NCBI RefSeq assembly: GCF_005937185.1 | Contig: NZ_VCNI01000001.1 | Span: 186,001 to 250,000, forward strand | Length of the DNA: 64,000 bases | Direction: 5' to 3' | DNA from: Flagellimonas algicola | GTDB lineage: Bacteria; Bacteroidota; Bacteroidia; Flavobacteriales; Flavobacteriaceae | Shown: piece after piece, positions 34,066 to 40,308 of the stretch | Layout: each line of letters begins with the position of its first letter | How positions within the stretch are numbered: the stretch's first letter is position 1 | Translations under genes and position numbers: made by a program | The notes under the pieces: generated by a model | What the model saw: the letters and a program-made list of their open reading frames with translations, nothing else | Databases searched by the model: none | What the model was told of the DNA's origin: nothing

Positions 34066-35841
34066 ATGTTCGAGTTTGAACCCGATGAATATCTCTTCAC
34101 CAAGTTTGCCCACTATTTCAAAAAACGAAAAAAGAATAGAGAGGCCAACGTATCCCATGCGGTTCACCTTTCAGATATAAAACCTCGACTCACCATATTT
34201 GCCCGGGCAGTGACAGGACAAGCAATAGAGCTTTATGCCGCCGAAAGGGAAGGAGGCTACAAGAACAACAATTTCTTTCTGCCTTCAAAATACGCCCAGT
34301 TTGGCACTGTGGAGGAAAACCTGTCCTTTTATTTATTTCGAATCCTGTATTTATCCATTCAAAAAAACTTTGGGCTAAACTGGAAGGACAATGGTGAACA
34401 TGAATTGAATGCATCACGGGAAAAGGCTCAAAAAACAGCATCACCGGTACTGGAAATTCTGTTCAGGGAATATCCGGTAACCCAAGAATATTATCAAAGA
34501 TTGATATCCCATTATTCGGTCCAGGTAAAGCCAAAAACAGCACCGGATTTTTCATTTATTTATGGTAAATGGATGCGGGATTCTCCTGAGGAAGAAATGG
34601 GGGATACCTTGGAAAACTTTTCTGAAAAAGTGAAGTCAGCTGAACAACATCAACCTAAAACCACGCTCAAAGCCAATGCAGTGGAAGAAATTGTTTCTGT
34701 TCAAGTAGATGAAAAACAGGTGGAAGATTCCGTATTGCAACATCAGTTTGAAAAAGTGGAAACTGCGGATGAGTTTGGTGGGAATTTCAGAAATATGGAT
34801 GGAGATGATGATTTGGAAGACCATGCCAACGCCCTGGAGGATCTAAACATGAAATTTACAGTTCGGGTTGACGATACGGCGCATTCGGTTTACCAAGCAG
34901 ATTTTGTGGAAAATACGACGATTGCCGAAAGCGCAGATAGGGATGATAAAGGGTATTTTGTCAGCTATGATGAATGGGATTTTACCAAGCGTAACTACAA
35001 GGAAAATTTTTGTAAAGTATACCCCAAAACCATTGCAAAAACCAACCCTGATTATTATAGAGAAGCGGTTTCCAAAAACAGGTCAACCTTGTTGGGACTA
35101 AGAAAAATGCTGACCACCGTAAACAATAAGTATCAGCAGCAACGCAGACAAACCCAAGGGGAAGAATTCGACTTGGATGCCATAACTGATTTGTTTGTGG
35201 ATGTGAATACAGGTCATACCCCATCAGAAAAAATATACCTGTGCAAGCGCAAAAAGGAAAAGGACCTTTCCATTCTTTTGCTATTAGATAGCAGCCTCTC
35301 CAGCGATGGTTATGCTGCTGGGAATCGAGTCATCGATGTAGAAAAGCAGGTGTCCATCCTGTTTGGGGAAATATTGGAGGAGTTTAATATTGATTTCTCA
35401 ATCAACAGTTTTTATTCCAAGACAAGAAATCACTCTTCCTATATCACTATGAAAGGTTTTGATGAGGACTGGAACCGGGCAAAATTTAAAATCGGGGCCA
35501 TAGAACCCAATGGATATACAAGGATAGGTCCTGCTTTGCGACATTCAGGGGCATTATTGGACAAAAGAGACACTAAGAACAAATGGGTCATCCTGATTTC
35601 TGATGGAAAGCCTAACGATTATGATCGCTACGAGGGAAAATATGGGATAAATGACATCAAACAGGCATTACGGGAACTCAACGAACGTCAGATAAACTCG
35701 TACGCATTGGCCATTGAGGCCCAAGCCAAATATTACTTGCCGCAAATGTTTGGTCAAAACCATTATCAAATTCTGACCACCCCGGTTGAGTTATTGCAAT
35801 CGTTGGTGAAACTTTACGAAAGAATTAAACATCAGTCCTAA
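34066..35841 (+). CDS. norD: NorD-type VWA protein for NO reductase activation
   Basis: Partner of NorQ. It has 591 residues and no signal. The C-terminal von Willebrand factor A domain shows the MIDAS motif in 'LSILLLLDSSLSSDGYAAGNRVIDVEKQ' (D-x-S-x-S), followed by 'GYTRIGPALRHSGALL' and 'WVILISDGKPNDYDRYEGKYGI'. The N-terminal part is helical and begins 'MFEFEPDEYLFTKFAHYFKKRKK'; a charged, probably disordered linker ('KVETADEFGGNFRNMDGDDDLED') lies between. It is cytoplasmic and thought to bridge NorQ to NorB. Its 3' end overlaps the convergent rrf2 gene by 17 bp. Confidence 0.93.
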   Translation: MFEFEPDEYLFTKFAHYFKKRKKNREANVSHAVHLSDIKPRLTIFARAVTGQAIELYAAEREGGYKNNNFFLPSKYAQFGTVEENLSFYLFRILYLSIQKNFGLNWKDNGEHELNASREKAQKTASPVLEILFREYPVTQEYYQRLISHYSVQVKPKTAPDFSFIYGKWMRDSPEEEMGDTLENFSEKVKSAEQHQPKTTLKANAVEEIVSVQVDEKQVEDSVLQHQFEKVETADEFGGNFRNMDGDDDLEDHANALEDLNMKFTVRVDDTAHSVYQADFVENTTIAESADRDDKGYFVSYDEWDFTKRNYKENFCKVYPKTIAKTNPDYYREAVSKNRSTLLGLRKMLTTVNNKYQQQRRQTQGEEFDLDAITDLFVDVNTGHTPSEKIYLCKRKKEKDLSILLLLDSSLSSDGYAAGNRVIDVEKQVSILFGEILEEFNIDFSINSFYSKTRNHSSYITMKGFDEDWNRAKFKIGAIEPNGYTRIGPALRHSGALLDKRDTKNKWVILISDGKPNDYDRYEGKYGINDIKQALRELNERQINSYALAIEAQAKYYLPQMFGQNHYQILTTPVELLQSLVKLYERIKHQS

Positions 35842-36295
35842 TTGCTTTGATGGCTTCAAAGTCCTTTAATGATATAAACCTGCCCTTTTGTTTAATTTCC
35901 GCTACAAATTCTTTAATGGTTTTGTCTTTGAAATCAGCATAGATTTTTTTCTTGAACGGAGCCACAGTAAAATGAACAGGGCATGGGTTTTCATCACCAC
36001 ATGATGGCAAGCCCATAAAGCACTGGTCAAATTTTACCGTACCGTCAATACACTTGACAATATCCCAAATCGAATTTTCCAGATTGTGCTCATCCAAGAA
36101 AAAGCCCCCCGTGGGACCTTTATGTGAAGAAACCAGCTTGTTTTTGGCCAATTGTTGCAATAGCTTGGCTAAAAATGGCTGGGGTGTTTCTAGAGCTTCT
36201 GCAATTTTTTTGACTCCTATTTTTTCATCTTCTTCAACGTACATTGCCAAAAATAGAATGGAGCGGATAGCATATTTACATGCGTTGGATAACAT
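35825..36295 (-). CDS. Rrf2-family regulator, NsrR-like
   Basis: Winged-helix transcription repressor expected to carry an Fe-S cluster and respond to NO. It has 156 residues. The N-terminal HTH 'CKYAIRSILFLAMYV', 'KKIAEALETPQPFLAKLLQQLAKNKLVSSHKGPTGGF' is classic Rrf2, followed by a cysteine triad Cys92, Cys99, Cys105 in 'QCFMGLPSCGDENPCPVH', close in spacing to that of NsrR. It lies head-to-head in function with the nor/nir cluster (convergent to norD, 17-bp overlap). Its own upstream region has a -7 element and an overlapping inverted repeat, suggesting autoregulation. Assigned as NsrR-like by context; IscR-like regulation is less likely. Confidence 0.85.
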   Translation of the reverse strand: MLSNACKYAIRSILFLAMYVEEDEKIGVKKIAEALETPQPFLAKLLQQLAKNKLVSSHKGPTGGFFLDEHNLENSIWDIVKCIDGTVKFDQCFMGLPSCGDENPCPVHFTVAPFKKKIYADFKDKTIKEFVAEIKQKGRFISLKDFEAIKAIRTDV

Positions 36296-36311
36296 AAATT
36301 TCTGCTTTCGT

Positions 36312-36342
36312 CAAATGTATAAAAAGATGTCTTAGTCCTAAA
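36312..36342 (-). promoter_or_regulatory. rrf2 promoter with overlapping inverted repeat
   Basis: On the minus strand TACATTTG (36319-36312) matches the Bacteroidota -7 consensus TAnnTTTG exactly, and TTTA (36342-36339) lies 19 nt upstream in the -33 position. Between them is AAGACATCTT (36333-36324), with AAGA/TCTT arms resembling the half-sites at the nrdG, norC and nap leaders. A repressor bound there would cover the promoter, so negative autoregulation is likely (inference). Confidence 0.5.
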
Positions 36343-36396
36343 TGGGAATCCTTTAATTATTATTACAATTACCAAAATTGGCTGAAAGTATTTCAA

Positions 36397-37623
36397 TTAT
36401 TTTAAGCGCAACTTCTGCACCAATGTTTGTCTTAATTGCAGAATTACAATAGAACCAATTGCAATGACGAGAAGACAACTAGCAAATAGCAATAACCAAG
36501 GATAGTACTGCATTACAGGTTCTTTGATCCAAGCCATCGCGCCTTTATAGAAGATAAGCCCTTCAGTTAGCATAAAACCTAGTAGATAAAGTATTATCGA
36601 GGTGCGGCTAAGCTCGATTAATTTGGAATGGAACAAAAAGGCAAGGACGGTCAAGCTAACAACACCTAAAAATATCCAATGTAGGTACCCAATGACCAAA
36701 TCAATATTGGAGGAAACAATAGAAGCAAAATAGGGTACGGAACCCAATAGTTGCAGAAACACTTTGACCAAAAAGAAGATGGCTGCAATTTTTAATGAAA
36801 GATAGAATAGCTTGGAATCCATCCGGTTAACCTTACTTTTGAAAGGCAATACGTGTTTAATCAAAATAAAGAATGCAAACAGCTGCATTACAGAACCTAA
36901 TAAGGAAATAATGTAAACGGAGTTTGAAGGTTTCATCCACAATAAAGAAATACAAAATGTAGCCATAACCCCAAGATTCATGAACCAAAAGAATTGTTTG
37001 AACCCAATGTGTGGCAATTCAATTTTCCTTTGTTCGAGAAAATACAGCAATAATCCAAGGAGCGCCATAACAAACCACCCGTTGTATTGAAAATGCAAAT
37101 AGAAATAAATGGCATTTCGATATAGGTCTGAACCACTTCCAGCCGTATTCATAATCGCACCTAATGCCCAAGGCCCCAAGCTTGATAGTACCATGTACCA
37201 GAGTGAGGCATAAATGCATTTATAGGCATGGGTCTTTTTTTGCGCTGCTATAGTATGCTTTACAAAAAACCACATGAAAATATACGATGCGATCAAGAAC
37301 AGGGTTGAAAAAACAATCGATAAAAGTGCATATCCAGTGAAAGGAAAAGTCAGCAACATCCCAATAATCGTTCCCTGGGTGCACCAAAACAACATCCGAT
37401 ACCTTCTTTCTATGGACGCTTTACTAAGGTATGCCTTATAGATAAGGGTGGTCAAGGCGGTATAAGTCCAGCCCAACAAAGCTATATGGGAATGGGTGTG
37501 GACTAAAAAACGGTAGTTGATGGGAAGTTCAACAACCGGAAATAGTCGCAATAAAAGACCTAACAGCGCTATCAAAAGGAAATACCCTAAAGCAAGAACG
37601 CTGTGTTTTTTGAGTGAATGCAC
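36397..37623 (-). CDS. Polytopic membrane protein resembling heme-copper oxidase subunit I without the CuB site
   Basis: Inner-membrane protein of 408 residues with about 11-12 hydrophobic helices. 'INYRFLVHTHSHIALLGWTYTALTTLIYKAYL' resembles the helix II heme-b His region of NorB and CcoN (compare 'ARAVHTNLLVVW' in norB here). 'AIYFYLHFQYNGWFVMALLGLLLYF' is reminiscent of a CcoN helix with His. The paired HH and HxH motifs of a binuclear centre are missing, so it is not a working oxidase or NO reductase. It may bind heme and serve in NO sensing, heme delivery or electron transfer, somewhat like NnrS proteins in denitrifiers, though NnrS motifs were not recognised. It lies between ric and rrf2 on the same strand. 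Confidence 0.6.
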   Translation of the reverse strand: MHSLKKHSVLALGYFLLIALLGLLLRLFPVVELPINYRFLVHTHSHIALLGWTYTALTTLIYKAYLSKASIERRYRMLFWCTQGTIIGMLLTFPFTGYALLSIVFSTLFLIASYIFMWFFVKHTIAAQKKTHAYKCIYASLWYMVLSSLGPWALGAIMNTAGSGSDLYRNAIYFYLHFQYNGWFVMALLGLLLYFLEQRKIELPHIGFKQFFWFMNLGVMATFCISLLWMKPSNSVYIISLLGSVMQLFAFFILIKHVLPFKSKVNRMDSKLFYLSLKIAAIFFLVKVFLQLLGSVPYFASIVSSNIDLVIGYLHWIFLGVVSLTVLAFLFHSKLIELSRTSIILYLLGFMLTEGLIFYKGAMAWIKEPVMQYYPWLLLFASCLLVIAIGSIVILQLRQTLVQKLRLK

Positions 37624-37668
37624 TAAACCTATTTACCTACTAAAAGTACAGTTTAAAGTGATTTCTAC

Positions 37669-37704
37669 CCCATAAGCTAACGATTAAAGGTTGCAACTTA
37701 TGGG
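37669..37704. repeat. Stem-loop between ric and the HCO-like gene
   Basis: CCCATAAG (37669-37676) and CTTATGGG (37697-37704) are perfect 8-bp complements around a 20-nt loop, 34 bp past the ric stop. It may terminate ric transcription or protect its mRNA end. No strong T-run follows on the minus strand, so an operator for the downstream gene is also possible. Confidence 0.45.
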
Positions 37705-37737
37705 ATAAATCCAAAGTTTCATGTCCAAAGTAAATAC

Positions 37738-38448
37738 TTAGCTCATTTTCTTTTCCAAGGCAATGGCTTTTGGATGCAGAATGTTATTTTCCAAATGAAT
37801 GTGAAGATGTAAATCCTGTTCAAATTCTTCCAACTTGGAATAAAGCGCCCTAAATGTGTTGCAAGCCTCCGGTGGGGGAGTGTAGCCATTGGTCAATTGT
37901 TCGATTTCCTTAAAAATGTTACCAGCACTTTCATGCTCGTGTTCCATCATCGCTATAGGGTTGTTTACGGATCCAAAAGGAGCAGATACTTCCATATTAT
38001 CGGCTTGCACCATTTTTTTGATAAATGGAAATAACACCTGTTCTTCTTTTTGAAGATGCGAAAGCAGCTCATTGGCTACTTCATGAAATAATCTATTGAT
38101 TTCAACCACTTCCGTATAATGATGGCCATGGACCTTGGCAACCTTGTTCGCATATTCAGAGATAATGGGTAAACTTTCATTTACATAGGTGTGATGCACA
38201 TTGATGATATGGTCTATAAGAAAAGATAGGTCCCACTGATTATAATTATGATTTCGGTCCACAGTTTTTTCAACCTCCAAAAGTTCTTTTTCCAAAAGCT
38301 CTTGGTTCACGTCAAATTTGGCACATGCCTTGGCTATTGTGATACCGCCCCCACAACAAAAATCAATTCCAAACTTCTTAAATACATGGGCGGTTTTTAT
38401 GTTTTCAGTCACAAATTCTGAAACAGTTTTGTCCTTGACGACTTCCAT
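37738..38448 (-). CDS. ric: Iron-sulfur cluster repair di-iron protein
   Basis: RIC/ScdA/YtfE-type protein that restores Fe-S clusters damaged by NO or oxidants. It has 236 residues and is cytoplasmic. The N-terminal DUF542/ScdA_N domain has 'HVFKKFGIDFCCGGGITIAKAC' (Cys31-Cys32). The hemerythrin-like domain follows: 'FLIDHIINVHHTYVNESLP', 'AKVHGHHYTEVVEINRLFHEV', 'HLQKEEQVLFPFIKKM', 'IAMMEHEHESAGNIFKEI' and 'LHLHIHLENNILHPKA', supplying His/Glu ligands for a di-iron site. It is divergent from the porin gene across a 123-bp gap with a shared FNR-like site. It protects the cell during nitrite and NO respiration. Confidence 0.94.
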   Translation of the reverse strand: MEVVKDKTVSEFVTENIKTAHVFKKFGIDFCCGGGITIAKACAKFDVNQELLEKELLEVEKTVDRNHNYNQWDLSFLIDHIINVHHTYVNESLPIISEYANKVAKVHGHHYTEVVEINRLFHEVANELLSHLQKEEQVLFPFIKKMVQADNMEVSAPFGSVNNPIAMMEHEHESAGNIFKEIEQLTNGYTPPPEACNTFRALYSKLEEFEQDLHLHIHLENNILHPKAIALEKKMS

Positions 38449-38477
38449 ATTGTATGATTTAAAATGCTAATACTGAG

Positions 38478-38551
38478 CGAAGATATGGGCCTAAAGTGAC
38501 TGAGGTTATGACATTTATCATATTTTTAATGGTCAACACGGGCAACTTTTG
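38478..38551. promoter_or_regulatory. Bidirectional ric/porin promoter with one FNR-like site
   Basis: ATGACATTTATCAT (38508-38521) is a TGA-N6-TCA palindrome. Exactly 22 nt to its right is AACTTTTG (38544-38551), one mismatch from TAnnTTTG, reading towards the porin gene. Exactly 22 nt to its left, on the minus strand, is TATCTTCG (38485-38478), also one mismatch from the consensus, reading towards ric. A single dimer could thus activate both genes from about -42. Confidence 0.65.
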
Positions 38552-38571
38552 TATCGCTAAATAACTTAATT

Positions 38572-39855
38572 ATGACCAGCAACAAGTTTACTCTAATCCT
38601 GATTGCCTGTGGCTTTCTTTCGATAGTTCAACTCAATGCACAACTTACTTTGGAAGCCGACCTTAGAGCGCGATTCGAATACCGTCATGGATTTAACAAT
38701 CTGTTCCCAGACAATGCGGATCCAGCTGCCTTTGTCACACAACGTTCCCGGTTAAATTTGGGCTATAGAAATGAGATGCTTAGACTATACATTAGTGTGC
38801 AGGATGTTAGCACTTGGGGAGACACACGTCAACTCCAAATTGGCGATGATAACAATTCCTTTGGATTGTTCCAGGCTTGGGGCCAGCTATATTTGGACGA
38901 AAATTGGTCAATAAAAGCAGGTCGTCAGGCCATTTCGTATGATGATCAGCGCATTTTTGGTGAAGTGGACTGGACCATGCAAGGACGATTTCATGATGCA
39001 GCTTTGCTGAAATATGAAAAGGATGATTGGAAAGTAGATTTGGGTTTAGCCTTTAGTCAAGAGGACCAATCCAACGAAGGTACGGGCTTTTTTATTCAAG
39101 GATTTTTCACCTATAAAGCCATGCAATATGCCCATGCGAAAAAAACATGGGATAAGAGTTCCATTAGTTTTTTGGCACTTAATACGGGCTTTCAGAACTT
39201 TACAGGGATAGATAACGACCAACCTGACGGCACTTTTTATACACATACTGCTGGTTCACATTTTAGTTTTCCAATAGATGAGATCAAGTTCAATGGAAAT
39301 GTATACTATCAATTTGGTAAGGCTAATGCCACTACGGACCTTGCTGCCTATCTTTTGGCCTTAGAAGCCAACTACAAACCTGGGAAGACCCTATTTGGTT
39401 TAGGATTTGAGCTGATTAGCGGAACCGACCAAGCTGGGGAATCCAAAAATAAATCCTTCTTCCCGCTCTATGGAACCAATCACAAATTCAACGGGTTTAT
39501 GGACTATTTTTATGTAGGCAACCATGCCAATAATGTAGGCTTGAATGATTTATACGCCAAAGTTGTTTTTGCCACTGGTGAGAAGAACAGCTTGCTGGTA
39601 AAAGGCCATTACTTTGCGGCCAATGCTGCATTTGCAAATGACGAGGACAGTTATTTAGGAACAGAACTGGACCTGGTATTCAATCAGCAGCTGATGAAAT
39701 ATGCCAAAATCAATCTAGGTTATTCCCATATGTTTGCTTCTGAAAGTATGAGTTTGATCAAAGGAGGCAGGCCTCATGATAACACTAACAATTGGGCTTG
39801 GGTACAACTAATAATCAAGCCTGAGCTTTTTAAAACAGATTTCCCAAAAAAATAA
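38572..39855 (+). CDS. Outer-membrane porin, alginate-export (AlgE-like) family
   Basis: Outer-membrane beta-barrel. It has 427 residues with a Sec signal (ILIACGFLSIVQLNAQ). Typical family features: 'LTLEADLRARFEYRHGFNN', 'QRSRLNLGYRNEMLRLYISVQDVSTWGD', 'SIKAGRQAISYDDQRIFGEVDWTMQGRFHDA', alternating hydrophobic strands, and the ending 'NNWAWVQLIIKPELF' with a terminal aromatic residue. Annotated as Alginate_exp in many Bacteroidota. Alginate export is unlikely here. Its location between ric and nap, sharing an FNR-like promoter, suggests diffusion of nitrate or nitrite across the outer membrane (inference). Confidence 0.78.
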   Translation: MTSNKFTLILIACGFLSIVQLNAQLTLEADLRARFEYRHGFNNLFPDNADPAAFVTQRSRLNLGYRNEMLRLYISVQDVSTWGDTRQLQIGDDNNSFGLFQAWGQLYLDENWSIKAGRQAISYDDQRIFGEVDWTMQGRFHDAALLKYEKDDWKVDLGLAFSQEDQSNEGTGFFIQGFFTYKAMQYAHAKKTWDKSSISFLALNTGFQNFTGIDNDQPDGTFYTHTAGSHFSFPIDEIKFNGNVYYQFGKANATTDLAAYLLALEANYKPGKTLFGLGFELISGTDQAGESKNKSFFPLYGTNHKFNGFMDYFYVGNHANNVGLNDLYAKVVFATGEKNSLLVKGHYFAANAAFANDEDSYLGTELDLVFNQQLMKYAKINLGYSHMFASESMSLIKGGRPHDNTNNWAWVQLIIKPELFKTDFPKK

Positions 39856-39864
39856 CACTATTTC

Positions 39865-39878
39865 AAAGACAGGTCTTT
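39865..39878 (+). promoter_or_regulatory. Inverted repeat upstream of nap, related to the nrdG/norC element
   Basis: AAAGAC-AG-GTCTTT is a perfect 6-bp inverted repeat. Its right half GGTCTTT equals the core of the nrdG-leader element (AAGGTCTTTTAT). It lies 29 bp (centre to centre) upstream of the FNR-like nap site. It may be a further Rrf2 operator or a porin transcript end. Confidence 0.35.
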
Positions 39879-39893
39879 TTTCTTGTCAAAAAC

Positions 39894-39937
39894 ATGACAA
39901 AAGTCATAAAAACGGCATGGAAATATGTTCATTTTTG
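39894..39937 (+). promoter_or_regulatory. FNR-like site and -7 element of the nap promoter
   Basis: ATGACAAAAGTCAT (39894-39907) is a perfect 5-bp inverted repeat with TGA-N6-TCA geometry. CATTTTTG (39930-39937), one mismatch from TAnnTTTG, begins exactly 22 nt after it, the same spacing as at norC, ric and the porin gene. The implied start near 39943 leaves a leader of about 125 nt before napD. An overlapping repeat, TTGTCA-N6-TGACAA (39883-39900), may bind a second dimer. Confidence 0.65.
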
Positions 39938-40066
39938 AGTAAATTGAAAAAGATGGACCCTCCTTCCTGGATTCCAGGTTGCAATTGATTTCATTTTTAT
40001 TCAAGACTAATCAATATTGAACGATCAACATGGTTGTGTTTACCATGGAATACCATTTCAAACCAT

Positions 40067-40300
40067 ATGCCCATTAAAAGCTATTTAGTCCATCCCCATG
40101 ACGGCAAAAAAGAAGAACTTTTGCAGGAGTTATCTACAATGGCTTCCTGTGAAGTAGTTCCCGCCCAAAATATGGAAATAATTGCCTTGGTTACCGAAAC
40201 AGAGACCAAGCAGGAAGAAGAAGTGCTTAAAGCACGTTTGGAATCTATAAAAAGCTTAAAGTTATTGGCCTTGGTATCCGGATTCAATACACCACAATAG
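40067..40300 (+). CDS. napD: Nitrate reductase chaperone NapD
   Basis: Small cytoplasmic chaperone that binds the Tat signal of NapA until the molybdenum cofactor is inserted. The start at 40067 (MPIKSYLVHPHDGKK) gives 77 residues, NapD size; a TTG start at 40034 would add a non-conserved leader. Alternating strand-helix pattern 'SYLVHPHDGKKEELLQELSTM', 'CEVVPAQNMEIIALVTETET', 'LESIKSLKLLALVSG' matches the ferredoxin-like NapD fold. Its stop is 8 bp before napA. It is first in the operon, unlike the napEDABC order common in Proteobacteria. Confidence 0.82.
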   Translation: MPIKSYLVHPHDGKKEELLQELSTMASCEVVPAQNMEIIALVTETETKQEEEVLKARLESIKSLKLLALVSGFNTPQ

Positions 40301-40308
40301 AATCAACT

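Noticed and set aside
38572-39855. An alginate exporter
   Set aside because: The family name suggests it, but there are no alginate biosynthesis genes nearby and the gene lies in a nitrate and NO cluster.
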